A stretch of DNA of 64,000 bases from Pristionchus mayeri (lineage: Eukaryota > Nematoda > Chromadorea > Rhabditida > Neodiplogasteridae). The first letter of the stretch is position 1, and every line of letters begins with the position of its first letter. Positions 1 through 11,372 of the stretch are shown in pieces. The stretch covers positions 13,672,365 through 13,736,364 of the forward strand of contig BTRK01000006.1 of NCBI GenBank assembly GCA_036245805.1, in the 5' to 3' direction. The position numbers and the translations under genes are program-made. The notes beneath the pieces are model-generated. The model worked only from the letters and a program-made list of their open reading frames with translations. It ran no database searches and was not told the DNA's origin.

Positions 1-1757
1 TTCAATTCGAAAATTTATTTTGCATTTTGACCAATTTCTCCACCATAGGAAAAAAAGCACGAGCTCACTATGCTTAAAATGTAGCCCGATGAAAACTTTA
101 CCGAACCCCCCGCAAGAGGGCTCGATTCATTTTCCCACTAATGCTCTCCCTGAGCCTCGAATGTTTCGGAGAGTTGCGAAATTTCAATTTTTTCATTACC
201 ATTACCTTCAATTAAGACTAGATGTAGCGATTTTAGTATAAAAATGACTGTCAAAAAATAATACATTTAATTTTACTTAAGCAAGCAGAAATTTCGTTTT
301 CCCACAAAAATCGATGTTCGCGATTTCGTCTACATGCTAATTTATGAATCTAAAAATCAGCATTACCATTTCACCAGAGGTCCATTACTTGCAGGGAGGA
401 AAGTATGCTCCACCTAGTGTACGAAAATCGTGAAATAAGTTTCCTTACTTTTCTTGAAGCTTGATTATTTATAGCCAAAAAATGCAAAACCGGTGGTTCT
501 AAAAAGATTTTTATGTTATATATTTGAGCAAATGAAGTTCCTTCCACCGCAAATTCTCGCTTACAAATGAAAAACGTAAAATTTACAAGAAAAATTGGAA
601 TTTGTCCAAAATTCTGAAAATTGTGTTTTGCAAGCTTCGATTTTCTCAAAATTTTGCATGAGGAAATTCAGTATAGAAAAGCTTGAAGAGCGTGAAGTTA
701 TATGTAACGTGTACTACAGTAGTACGTAAGTAAATATTCAAAACATAGGCCTACCAAATAAAGTCAGTGGTCCATTGTCCTTTCACCAAATTGATTAAAA
801 TCGAGTATACTGAGAAATTGTAAATAGTAATTTTGCGTTGTATTCTCATGAGTCAGGTATAAATTAATAACATGCGGTTCCACAATCATAATTAACTCGG
901 AAAATGATGTGAAATCGCGCAAGAAATGCAAAAAAATCTTATTTTTTCACAATTTGCTCGATTTTAATCAATTTGGTGAAAGGACAATGGACCATTGACT
1001 TTATTTGGTAGGCATATGTTTTGAATATTTACTTACGTACTACTGTAGTACACGTTACAGATAACTTCACGTTCAGCAAGCTTTTCTATACTGAATTTCC
1101 TCATGCAAAATTTTGAGAATATCGAAGCTTGCAAAACACAATTTTCAGAATTTTGGACAAATTCCAATTTTTCTTGTAAATTTTACGTTTTTCATTTGTA
1201 AGCGAGGATTTGCGGTGGAATGAACTTCATTTGCTCAAATATATAACATAAAAATCTTTTTAGAACCACCGGTTTTGCATATTTGGCTATAAATAATCAA
1301 GCTTCAAGAAAAGTAAGAAAACTTATTTCACGATTTTCGTACACTAGGTGGAGCATATTTTCCTCCCTGCAAGTAATGGACCTCTGGTGAAATGGTAATG
1401 CTGATTTTTAGATTCATAAATTAGCATGTAGACGAAATCGCGAACATCGATTTTTGTGGGAAAACGAAATTTCTGCTTGCTTAAGTAAAATTAAATGTAT
1501 TATTTTTTGACAGTCATTTTTATACTAAAATCGCTACATCTAGTCTTAATTGAAGGTAATGGTAATGAAAAAATTGAAATTTCGCAACTCTCCGAAACAT
1601 TCGAGGCTCAGGGAGAGCATTAGTGGGAAAATGAATCGAGCCCTATTGCGGGGGGTTCGGTACAGTTTTTATCGGGCTAAATTTTAAGCATAGTGAGCTC
1701 GTGCGTTTTTTTCCTATGGTGGAGAAATTGATAAAATGCAAAATTTTCGAATTGAAA
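1..1757. repeat. Large foldback (palindromic) element
   Basis: The two halves are inverted copies: about 1-805 pairs with about 957-1757, around a 150-nt spacer. The outer ends are seen at 1-50 and again, reversed, at 1711-1757, and the inner ends at 775-805 and 957-990. The left end touches the window edge, so the true outer boundary and any target duplication cannot be seen. There is no convincing coding content; ORFs in the arms are fortuitous. Probably a non-autonomous foldback transposon. Confidence 0.85.
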
Positions 1758-2627
1758 AATAATTTTACAATCAATTGAGAAACGATCTGGATGGTTCATT
1801 TTTGGTTATTGGTTGTCCCACGTGTAAAGCAAAAGAGATTTTGAGGCTACCTTGTCTCGTTTAAAAATTATGATTTTTCGATTTTCAAACTTTGGGACCT
1901 TGTATTTCACAGCTCTAATGTGAAACCGAGAACTCATGGAGAGTTTGTGCAATAAGGGGCCAAGGGGTGTCCATACACAAAGCATGGGAACCCAGTTCTC
2001 ATTCCGGGGGCGCCGTGTCCGGGGAGTGCCGGATGTGGTCGAATCTTACCGATCCGGTCTCTTAAAGAATTGGTGCATAAAAAGTGGCGTTTTTGCCATA
2101 CTAAATTCGACGTAGTCTTTAATGCCTAATTATACCAGAGATATAGGTTGAGCATTCAAATTTTTTTTCCTGATGAGGAGGGCAATATACGAGTTTAAAT
2201 ATGTGAATCACTCAATTAGTGGGCTACGTTCTACAGCAGCAAAAAATTTTTAAACGGCTTTCCTAGGTATGGCCCTCGAAAAAAAAATTTTGTACTCAAA
2301 AGTTGCATTCATTAATGTTAAAGTTATAATATTCGCATTATATTTTATATGATAATCAACCACTCAGAAGCGTAATTGTCCATTCAGTGTACTTCTGGAT
2401 TGGGAACCTGGATCTGCAGATTGTTCGAATATCTCCCAAGTGGCCACATCAGCTATATTTGGTCATTTTTGATGCAGACATTATGCCCTTGTTTTCATTC
2501 AATTTGATACTATCAAAATTCATGATTCGACCGTGCTATACGCGATACATGTTTAGGTCAATAAATAAGCATGCTGAATATAAAAACTGAAAATCTCACT
2601 TTTCAAGTTTGTATGTCATCATCAAAG
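1758..2627. other. Intergenic, nothing recognised
   Basis: No gene, RNA or inverted repeat was recognised. A short GC-richer patch at about 1960-2060 stands out from the AT-rich surroundings but matches nothing I know. Confidence 0.4.
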
Positions 2628-2629
2628 TA

Positions 2630-3690
2630 TTGGGGTGTCCGGAAAGTTCGTATAATTTTTTTGTTTTTATTTTTTATTCAATGCTTTACAATTCTCAGTG
2701 ACCAATGTATGCCCCCTTCTTTCTCACTACCTCCCTCCAGCGATTGGCCAGGGTCTCGATTCCTCTCTTCCAGAATGCGGGTTTCTTCGAGACCGCCCAG
2801 TTCACGAAAGCCCTCACAACTTCATCTCGATTCTTGAACTTCTTTCCTTTGCAGAAGTCAGAGAGAGAGCGGAAGCAGTGGTAGTCGCATGGGGAGAGAT
2901 CCGGGGAATACGGTCGATGGGGAATCCTCTCGATCTTCAGCTCGTCCATTTTCTTCTGGGTCATCTTCGCTCGATGTGGGCGAGCATTGTCCATCAGAAG
3001 AAGAATTTTGCCCTTGTTCAGGAGTCTGGGAGGGACTCTGATCGCGACATCTTCCAGTTGTTCAGAGAAGAGGTCGGCATTGATGCTGGTGCCAGGGGCG
3101 AGGATCTCCCAGTAGATGGGACCGAGCACTGAGAAGAAGAAGCAGAGGAGTTCCTACTTTCCGTGCTCTTCCTTCTTCGGGAAGGGCGTGGGCTTTTCAT
3201 CTGCATCCACCCATTGCAGTCTCCTCACAGGGTTATCGTACGTGATCCACTTCTCATCTGTAGCGATGATGGAATTGACTGGCCATGGGCTTGCGCTTCA
3301 GTGTGCGGAGAACGAGAGGCTGATCGAGGGAGGGAGGGCGTCCAGAGCGGGGTTGATCATCGAGACCAAACTCCCCTTTCTTGAAGCGGGAGAACCACTT
3401 ATAGCAGAAGGGTATGGAGGGGGCGTCAGCTCCTTCCGACTGGGCCAGGGCAGAGTGGGCCTCCTTCACGGATCGGCCAAAACGGTAGTAATGAAGTAAA
3501 ACTGCTCGGAGGTAGAGATGGGAGTCCATCACAAGAATCAATGTAGCAACTAGGAGACTGATTAAATTCTCTCACTACTCAACGTCAGAATGATGCAATA
3601 CATAGTTGACAAACAGATTGCGCAATCACTGCATTTGATCGCGAACTGACTTTTTTCCGAAGCATTATACGAACTTTCCGGACACCCCAA
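2630..3690 (-). mobile_element. mariner transposon, internally deleted copy
   Basis: The ends are inverted repeats beginning TTGGGGTGTCCGGAAAGTTC, flanked by TA at 2628-2629 and 3691-3692, as expected for Tc1/mariner insertion. Its sequence is close to the copy at 52744-53982 but it lies in the opposite orientation and is 178 bp shorter. The missing block corresponds to about 53156-53337 of the other copy, and the junction lies near 3280. Confidence 0.93.
2695..3529 (-). pseudogene. mariner transposase, broken by internal deletion
   Basis: The N-terminal part (3529 down to about 3280) encodes the helix-turn-helix half, with the mariner WFSRFKKGEFGL...DQPRSGRPPS block. The C-terminal part (3129 to 2695) encodes the second catalytic Asp (LLMDNARPH), the third (SPDLSPCDYH) and an open tail. 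A 182-bp deletion removes the linker and shifts the frame; the first catalytic Asp region survives only out of frame. The C-terminal tail is intact here, whereas the copy at 52904 is frameshifted at that point. The protein cannot be made as a single transposase. Confidence 0.9.
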
Positions 3691-3782
3691 TATGAGTTCG
3701 TTAAGTTGATATTTCTCAATTCCCTAATAAGAGAGCGCTTTCTATGCACCAGCATTCTAATGTGGAATTGATTCACTCTATA

Positions 3783-4696
3783 CAGGGTGGATGCAACTCA
3801 GTTGTGCGTCACCTCGACCCACAACTGATTTTCGCGAAAAAATCGTTGTGAGAGAAGACTAGATAAGCATGTTCCGATTAATCAAGTTAATCATAAAGAT
3901 GAACCATTCCACTTATAGGAACTTTTAAGGAAATGGTTCCATAACTTCTAGAGGCAGAGAATTAGACATTTTGCGATACCATACTTTTGGCGGCATAAAA
4001 TGCACATTTTTGGTGTTTACGTTCAACATTTCGATATCAGGCTAAATACTTGTGTGTATTTTAACAGTGCCGAAGTATGAATTTTAGAAGCATAAAAATG
4101 GATGAAAACGGCGATTGAATAGTTGAAACGAGCATCAAAATATTTCACCAAAAGTGTCAGGCAGAAGCATTTGGTAAAATATTCTGATGTGTGATTGGCA
4201 TCCTGCTAGGTATGGAGTGCATATCTGTGTGCCTTAAAGGTTGATAATAATGCTTACACATGGAATGATTGGGTAGCTTTTGAATTCGGAGAATACATTT
4301 GATTTAGTCTGAAACATTTGGTTGGGCACCGTTCATATTCATCCCGTACTTCGTCCGTTTCGAAAGTTTTTAAGCTATTTGAATTAAATTAATGACATAT
4401 TTTAAGTCATTGATGGTTGCTCTTATTACCAAAAATTGGATAACTATTACATCATTGGTTTTCGTGCAACGCGGCGAAATAGAAACAAATTCAAGTTCCT
4501 GAGAAAGCTCACTAAATTTACAGATCATATGTTTCAGAAGTTGAAACTCGTATATTGTTTCGAATAGAGATCTGAGTATTGGTAAATATATTGGTAATTA
4601 ACTTAGCTGTTCTATGCTAAAAGATGTGGCTGAAAAGTGTTACCCATTAGAAATGAGATATAATCAAAGTTGGGTCAATACTTTTGTGCCACCCTG
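3783..4696. mobile_element. Possible TIR element with CAGGGTGG ends
   Basis: CAGGGTGG at 3783 and its inverse CCACCCTG ending at 4696 are both bounded by TA. The matching ends are only about 8 bp, so this is weak. A second, similar right-hand end (CGCACCCTG then TA) occurs at about 4955-4963, preceded in both cases by a CAATACTTTT-like stretch, so the right terminus seems duplicated. No transposase was recognised inside. Confidence 0.35.
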
Positions 4697-5037
4697 TAAT
4701 AAAGTTAAAATAGTGAGTAAATGCTAATCCAAATTTTTGGAATTATCATTTATGCAAAAAATGAGTAGAGGGCCCAGGTCACATGATTTCAAATGAAAAT
4801 TTTCGCTCCTCTAAGTGGCAGAGCTCCTTGGTGGGAAACTAAGATAAATATCTTGGAGCAATTATGCTCAGGTTAGTTGAGGCCAAACCGAGATTCATAG
4901 TGGTTGAAAGTACGCGAGAAATTATGGGTAATGTTTGTCACAATACTTTTTACGCACCCTGTAGATATGTCTTCGCAAGCAATCTTTCTCTTCATGTTTA
5001 GTTTTCTATCGTAGATATGCATTTATTGCTAATCCAT

Positions 5038-6124
5038 CTACATTCCCATTATTACCCTCGCAATGTTCGTTTGATGCACTCGAGTCTGGGGGCTCTGAAA
5101 GATTTAAACTTGTTTGTCTAGTGTAAAATTGAAAATACCATCGAATATATCTTGCAGATTAACCGTTTTCTCATAACGAACATAACAGTAGTGCCAAGAA
5201 GAGAGATCCCGGCGGGAAAGAGAAGGAAGCCCGATACGAGTACATAATTTGCATCTAGCACTGCAAGGCAATACTTTATCTTGCCGCAAATCCCATGACA
5301 CCATAGTCTGATACCTGAGAACGCATAGTCTTTGAATTCTGCTAGAGAAGAATTGGTTTCCGACTGATTATGCAATAGCGAAAAGTACGTGAACTGCGTA
5401 TTTTTAGCTCATCATTCGGATATTTTTGGAGCCTACAGAAATGGGGAAAGTTGTGACGTAGGATGATAGGCAAATGCACCAAATTACTGAGCGAGATCGC
5501 ATTTTCGAAAGTGGTGTACTATCGCGAAGCACGTAGTGACGATATCCAAAAGAAAGCAAGAGCAGGAGAATGGATTGATTAACGAGGTAGAAACAAGTAC
5601 CTTTAACTGAAAATTTTGCACATTGTAAGGGGGGAGCAACTCACTTTCGCAGATGTGGCACACTACATCACCCGTCGTTTCCGAAGCGCAATATCCGACA
5701 TATACGATGACCATGCGCAGGTCGGGAAGGTTGGCAATTCTGGAGTGATTGGCAAGTCATTATGGTAAAAGTAAAAAGGAAATGTAAATATGGGACGAAT
5801 TAGCTTGTGGTGCGTTCAGAAATTACCTTGTCACGATAATAGCGCCCGAGAGTGCAGAAGCCGCGTCAACGATTGCACTGTTCATTAAGAAAACTGCATA
5901 CGACCTCATGTACTTAGGAGTCCTGAATTGTCTATGTTAGGAAACAGTACGTCATAAATTCGAGCCTCATTATATATTTTCCCCACAAATAAATGACATA
6001 TTTTTTGAGGATCTACTGCACACCTTTTAGCGATGAGGAATATGAGAAACAGGTTAGCAAAAAGTGCACATCCGTCCACGGCGTATACAACCGCCCGATG
6101 GACATTGTCAGCAAATGTCATCAA
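5038..6124 (-). CDS. STR-type 7TM chemoreceptor, apparently truncated
   Basis: Spliced exons, reading down the minus strand: 6124-6024 (N-terminus, TM1 with FANLFLIFLIAKR), 5922-5827 (TPKYMRSYAVFLMNSA, then a second hydrophobic helix), 5739-5645, 5606-5488 (LVNQSILLLLLSFGYRHYVL) and about 5361-5133 (hydrophobic FLLFPAGISLL and VMRKR), then an exon after 5082 reading SPQTRVHQTNIAR. The first four junctions keep phase. The TPKxMRxY motif followed by FLxNSA is typical of the nematode STR/SRJ chemoreceptor superfamily, membrane receptors of sensory neurons. TM6-TM7 exons were not found before a stop at 5038, and the next 1.2 kb carries transposon-like ends. The gene may therefore be truncated, or its last exons may lie elsewhere. 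Ligand unknown. Confidence 0.65.
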
Positions 6125-6386
6125 TATCTGAGCTAAAATGGTTCATGTTTTGATATTGCGAGCGATCTATTGACACTCTGACGCAAACCCGGAAGAATAT
6201 GTCAATTACTTCCTCATTCCACACTCTGCTTCACAATTATAGCGAAAACAAGATAGAAAGTGTCGAACAGTAAGTGCAAATGGTAATGAATAGAGCAAAT
6301 ACCATAAATTGAGGAGACCACTCGCGGAATGACTAAATTAGCGCATGAAAGCGTTAAATTATACACTGTGAAGTACACAGCGCGTC

Positions 6387-6519
6387 TTATTCATCAAATA
6401 GCATATCTGCATCGCTAGGAAAGATATCTCGTAATGAACCCTCAATCGATGGCAATACTCCGAAGAAGATATGGGCGATATAGATTTGGAAAATATGAGA
6501 TTCTTCACTAGTGTGAGCG
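6387..6519 (-). other. Possible terminal exon of an unknown gene
   Basis: An open stretch after a plausible acceptor (CACTTTAG) reads a hydrophobic run (IAHIFFGVLPSIEG) and an acidic end before TAA at 6387. Its position just upstream of the chemoreceptor suggests the 3' end of another minus-strand membrane-protein gene, but no further exons were recognised. Weak. Confidence 0.25.
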
Positions 6520-7213
6520 CTAAAGTGCCAAAAACATGGCATTGCTTCAAATTAGAAGAATGCAAAGTGTCACATCTGCACGTAATCAGAAAAGTGAATA
6601 CACATATTTATATCTGGCACATCATACAAGTCAGAGAGCGGTCACTTTAGGAAGTAGCTTAGTTCTCTAAAATGTGTTATCTCCGCTCATTTGTATTTTA
6701 ACCAAAGATAAATATGTGCAAAATAAGAGACCAGCACGGTGCCGCTCACTTAACTTGTATCCGTTCGGATATGAATTTTAAGATTCAGCAATAATGCCAA
6801 TTGTACGTGAATCGTCCATCGTCACTCTCATCCAGGAACGATTTATGTCGATGGTTTCCTTAATGTTATTTTGAATTGGTGGAACTCCACAATGTCTAAA
6901 ATCAGCTGAACGTTACCCTAGTTGAACAATACAAGCTGTATTATCACAGCCTCTCATTTTATCCGCGGTAGAGTGTCCGCGATGAATCTATCCCCCTCCT
7001 CCTCAAAATATTAAACGGTCCTGATGCTTGGTGGAACGATTAGGTGTGAAGCACTCGTTCTCGTCTAAAATCTCATGTTTTCTTTATAAAATCGTGTAAA
7101 AACCATTCATTGTTCAGAAAAAAATTCGGGATCTAAATTATGCGATACTATCCAAGAGTCTGGTCTGCTACCCACTTAATATTATATCCAATTATGCACT
7201 ATCATACCATAAT

Positions 7214-7232
7214 GCAGCTGGCATGAGCGCTA
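7214..7232 (+). promoter_or_regulatory. Conserved upstream motif of the F-box-like family
   Basis: GCAGCTGGCATGAGCGC lies about 120 bp before the start at 7340. The same CAGCTGG...GCGC arrangement precedes the other family members. Role unknown; it contains an E-box core (CAGCTG). Confidence 0.45.
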
Positions 7233-7339
7233 ATTGTCCATTGGCGCCAGGTTTTCGAAAACATTATTACATATATCCTCATTTCCCAATCCACTGTACT
7301 ATCGCCATTTGCCGTCCATTATTTTCCGTTATTTCCGTA

Positions 7340-8281
7340 ATGGATTCTAGTAAAGTTATTCCACTCAATCTGGCCAATCTCTCATCCGACCTCATCCGAA
7401 TGGTTATTCGAATGAATTCTCCGGAATCAAGGGGCAAGATGAGCGCGGTTTGTGATATTCTAACAACTGAATATGAATTCATTGTCTAGATAACTCGGTC
7501 ATGGAATGTTGCCGTGCGTTGTGAGAGGAATATTTTGCCGGCGATTTGCATCCTTTCTTGTGTCTAGCATCGAAATACCTCAAGATCATCAACCAATAAG
7601 CTCATCCCTTCCAACAGTAAGTGAAAACACGTGTTGATGATTAAATAATTTCAGAAAACAAAGAATTTCACAAACAAAAAGGGAATCTGGACTCAGATTA
7701 GATGCAATTCGAAAATTGATGAACTCCGAATCAAGATTGAAAAATCTTTCGCCCAAATCCCCAAATCTTTCGACTATCTTGAATCTTATCTTGGAAGTGT
7801 GCCGATCATTCGAGTGTTTGTATCCGATGTTGACACTTTTTCAAGTGAAAACAGATTCATTAAGCATATTCCTTAGTATCTATGATTGGATTTGTTTTAG
7901 CATTTTCTGCATTTCATCCATCCTTCTCGTTGCTTTACAATCGCACAGTGAAGTGTGTTGAAATCGAAACGGGCTCAGTGGGCGAATCTGCATTGAGTAT
8001 GCTAAATTGTGTCATTTTTTTTTCGAATTGTATTATTTTGTTTCGTTCTTTTTCGCAGGATTGTTCATCCGTAACGCGATTCGAGTCGCAAATACTGTCA
8101 AGGTTCGTGAAGTGAAGCCGACATCTTCCTCAGTTCTGAGAAAGGGCGCAGATGCTTGGAAGGAAATGATTGACTCACTTCATGACGAGGGCATTCATGC
8201 ACACATCTATTTCGACACCGAGGCGATGAATGATGCATTGTGCATTCAAGTGCAAAGAACGGAAAACCTCTCCATTCAGTG
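7340..8281 (+). CDS. F-box-like protein, five exons, one premature stop
   Basis: Exons: 7340-7447 (LNLANLSSDLIRMVIRM), 7490-7616 (ITRSWNVAVRCERNILPAI), 7655-7844 (WTQIRCNSKIDELRI... LESYLGSVPIIRVF), 7949-7996 (KCVEIETGSVGESAL) and 8059-8281 (NAIRVANTVKVREVK..., ending before TGA). Introns are GT-AG and exons 3-5 join in phase. The exon 1-2 product has the shape of an F-box, the adaptor helix bundle that binds SKP1 in SCF ubiquitin ligases; the rest would be the substrate-binding part. Exon 2 contains an in-frame TAG at about 7564, so this copy may be a pseudogene, or the exon may end earlier. A paralogue with the same exon layout lies at 20.1-20.8 kb. These two form a subgroup distinct from the 30-54 kb cluster. 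Confidence 0.6.
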
Positions 8282-8294
8282 ATACATTTTTATA

Positions 8295-9234
8295 CAGCCG
8301 CGACGGAAAGTTTCCGGGCACTTTTCTCCGCAGGAAAGATACAATTATGATGTCCAGCCATGGTATACCAAATTCATCGTAGATTACGGTGAATGTACTG
8401 GGGTCTCATGATGATCGATATTTATTGAGTAGTGATGACGCAATCAAAACGTACTTTTTCAAAACGGCATTATTCTTACATGGATTTTTTCCTGCTGGCC
8501 AAACTTTCTGAAGTTGGAGTCATGCCCGAGGACTACCCAGAAAAAAAATTAAAAAAAAAAAAAAGACCGCACATTTGCTGCAACCTTGCTGCAAAATCGT
8601 GGTCGAAAATTCATACCTGGGCTCCTAGTCAAGCTAAAGGCTCGTTCAAGGCGTCAAGATGATCGCCATCATGAGTCCAGATGATCCTGAGAATATGAAA
8701 ACAAAATCTAGAAATTTGCCCTCAGGGCATACAAAAAATCACTGTTTTGCATAATCTTTTTTTTACATTCATAACTTTGTGGAAAATGTAGGTAAAAATC
8801 TGGATATTCCTCAGAACTGTTCAAAATGTATTAAACAACTTGTTCCCAACTCATGATGGCGATCATCTTGACGCCTTGAACGAGTCTCTATATATGAATT
8901 TTCGACCACGATTTTGCAGCAAGGTGGCAGCAAATATGCGGTCGCGCAGCAACTTCAAAAAATAATTTTCTTGGTTCGTGCTCGGGCATGAATTCAACTC
9001 AGAAAGTTTGGCCAGCAGGAAAAAATCCATATAAGAATAATGCCGTTTTGAAAAATTACATTTTGATTGCGTCATCACTACGCAATATTATCGATCATCA
9101 TGAGACCCCAGTACATTCACCGTAATATACGATGAATTTGGTATACCATCGCTGGATATCATAATTGTACCTTTCCTGCGGAGAAAATTATAGGGTATTG
9201 AAAAAGTGCCCGAAAACATTCCGACGCGGCTATG
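8295..9234. repeat. Foldback element with CAGCCGCG ends
   Basis: The arms (about 8295-8660 and 8865-9234) are inverted copies. Ends read CAGCCGCGACGGAAAG, preceded by TA at 8293-8294, and the inverse at 9221-9234, followed by TA. The termini resemble those of the elements at 47685 and 63615 (CAGTCGCGCCGGAAAG), so these are one TA-targeting family. It begins 13 bp after the stop of the F-box-like gene and probably lies in its 3' UTR. Confidence 0.8.
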
Positions 9235-9369
9235 TATTTTTTTTTCGAAAATCTCATTTGCTCCGAACACGGATCATTATGTCTTCTGCTAATATTGATA
9301 AAATTAATTATGCGGAAAAAAAGATGTGTAACAAAACTGAGTTCAGTTCAGTTTGAACACATTTATCTA

Positions 9370-10270
9370 GAATAGGCTCTGATGTGCATGGCATGCCATT
9401 CGTGACGTCTTGCTTCTCTCAAAAAAGTGGCCCGATAGCGCGAATGAAGAGGTCTTTCGATCGTGATTGGGGTCTTCCTCGTCCCCTCTTCGGCCCTCGC
9501 GGTGTCCAATCAATCACAGTTCTGCTCCACTTCAAGTCATGATCATTAGCAACTTATGAGCCCATAGTCAATTTCTTTTAAACGCACAAAGAACGACGTC
9601 TCCTACCTTATTGAGGTCGCGCAGCCTTTCGTTCGATATATGATCCAGTACAGTACCTCCGTTCATCCAGCGCTCCATGTGTTTTTGTGCCACCGATAGC
9701 CCGATTTTGTGCTTTGGTTAGGGCCCATGTTTCACAGCCGAAGAGAAAAGCGGGTAGTATACAAGCGTTAACTAGACACCGCTTGTGAACCATTGGAATC
9801 GATCTGTTCACTAGGAACGGTCGATGCTTATGAAAAGCCCCGTATGCTTGCTGCCTGAATTCGCCGGCCAATTTCTCCCCCATCCTTCCCATCGATAGAG
9901 ATGATGCTACCGAGATAAATTACTTCCTTCTTCAAACCGACCACCTTCCCAGCAACTCTGGCCTCCCTTGGATTAATTTTAGAAGATATTCCTACTGTTT
10001 TATCCCCATTTAAATATAAACCCTCCTTTTTCAATTCCCTCTCCAATTCATTTGAATTTGCCGCTCGTCATGGGAAATGAGAGCAGCGTCGTCGGCAAAG
10101 ATAATGTGAGAGAGGAAACGACCATTGATATTAACCCCTTGCGCCACCAGTATAATTGACGGAATGCCAAGTCCAGTACTGCAATAAAGAGTCTGGGAGA
10201 CAAACTATCCCATTGTCTTACTCCCCACAAACTATCCCATTGTCTTACTCCCCTCTTTCCCATTCACCAC
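9370..10270 (-). pseudogene. Non-LTR retrotransposon (LINE) reverse-transcriptase remnant
   Basis: Fragments in shifting frames, minus strand. 10263-10048 has GVRQWDSLSPRLF, the RT palm approach normally written GVRQGD.. in LINEs. 10046-9828 has KKEGLYLNGDKT and EVIYLGSIIS. 9892-9608 has RCLVNACILPAFLFGCETWALTK, a hallmark of the RT C-terminal region of RTE-like LINEs. The stretch to about 9400 reads WSRTVIDWTPRGPKRGRGRP, the typical LINE tail. A short local duplication (RGVRQWDSLWGVRQWDSLSP) and several frameshifts break it. No 5' end, endonuclease or poly-A tail was identified. Confidence 0.75.
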
Positions 10271-10398
10271 TATGACACTCTTACTTTCCTGCGATAATGA
10301 AGCAAGGAAAGATACTACTTAACAAAACTATTCAGAATAAATGTTTCATGCAATTACTGTATTTTTACATTATATTTTATTCACTATTATTTACATTA

Positions 10399-10860
10399 TT
10401 ACATATATTTTACATTATTGGCGAGATTGCGCTTTCGCTTGCCTCCTCCAAGACCTCCGCACCCCGTAAAATTGTCGAAGTGTTCTCCATCGCGGTTGGG
10501 TTTCTTTGTAGTCGCCTCACGCTTGACCACTGCGTTTATCTTGTAGTTTGGATCATCGTGATCATCATCTCACCCATTAGGACGAGCGACCTCGCGCTTG
10601 GCCATGGCTTCTTCCCCCAAAGAGTATCTCTTCTTCCTAAGCTCTTGTAGACGCTTGACTGCTTCACTCTTGGCCACGGCCTCTCGCTTCACCACCACCG
10701 CGCCTTCGTTTTTGTCTTCAAGATTGAAAACAGCTTCACGTTTGCTTCCGCTTAGTCCGGGACAATCGGTTTCACGACCCATGATATCAGGACATCGTTC
10801 TCCAGTGGCATTCACGCATTGCACTGCCAGGACAGCGATCATGATTACGAGAAAGCGCAT
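10399..10860 (-). CDS. Secreted peptide precursor split by an in-frame TGA
   Basis: The first part (10860-10570) encodes a signal peptide (RFLVIMIAVLAVQCVNA), a Cys-containing segment ending CPGLSGSKREA, then repeated dibasic sites (VVKREAVAKSEAVKR, KKR, AKREVARPNG) and stops at TGA (10570-10572). The same frame then stays open to TAA at 10399, reading DDDHDDPNYK, AVVKREATTKK, and FDNFTGCGGLGGGKRKR. Multiple KR/KKR sites, each followed by EA or EV, look like proprotein-convertase cleavage sites of a neuropeptide or peptide-hormone precursor. The CPGLSGSKR and CGGLGGGKR segments look like two versions of one product, the second with glycines that could serve for amidation. The TGA may be a nonsense mutation, a sequencing error, a read-through codon or part of a GTGAGA splice donor. 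I recognise no named family. Confidence 0.6.
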
Positions 10861-11372
10861 CCTGAACGGAAAGTGCGATTACGGTAGATCAGATGATCGT
10901 TATGGGTGGTCTAGGATCGAGGCGAGGTTGGGCCCAGGAGGGGGGTGATCTGTACCTGGGTTTTGCAGACGAGTCGGGGGATTACAACAGTAGAGATGAC
11001 CGAATGGGTATGCAGAGGAGGAGAGAAATGGTTTTTATAGGCATCGTCCGAATGGAGTTTAAACTATAAATGAATCGAAAAAAATGAAATATGAATCCAA
11101 ATGAAATGGGTTAAAATCTTGTTATTTCCATACAATCGTTGATAAACTAGAGAACCCCATGATATTAAACAAACATATAGATTTCATATTTTGATAAATA
11201 AAAACAAATGGCATGATTGGTTTCGATGATCGTGTCAAGGTACGTCTCGGAGGGGTACTACGCCGGATGAGAACCCAACGGATGATATCCAAAAAATGAC
11301 ACTTTTGGAATCTACTATGAAGAAGGGTACTTTTTTGGTTCTCAACCGGTGGGTCGTCATCCGACTTGGAGG
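10861..11372. other. Intergenic; upstream region of the peptide gene
   Basis: Contains the presumed minus-strand promoter of the peptide precursor. A 133-codon minus-strand ORF across 11122-11523 runs into the neighbouring hAT-type element and has no recognisable domain, so it is not called a gene. Confidence 0.35.

Noticed and set aside
1..1757. Palindrome as an assembly join error
   Set aside because: Similar palindromes with TA flanks recur across the window and the arms differ at scattered positions, which fits real foldback elements. Cannot be excluded for this one, which touches the edge.
2698..3499. Plus-strand ORFs of 60-144 codons across the mariner
   Set aside because: Antisense shadows of the transposase; the minus-strand reading has the catalytic motifs. 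The same applies to minus ORFs at 53049-53994.
10399..10860. Fungal mating-pheromone precursor, i.e. a contaminant contig
   Set aside because: KREA repeats are suggestive, but the surrounding genes, introns and mariner elements are nematode-like and the peptide lacks fungal pheromone signatures.
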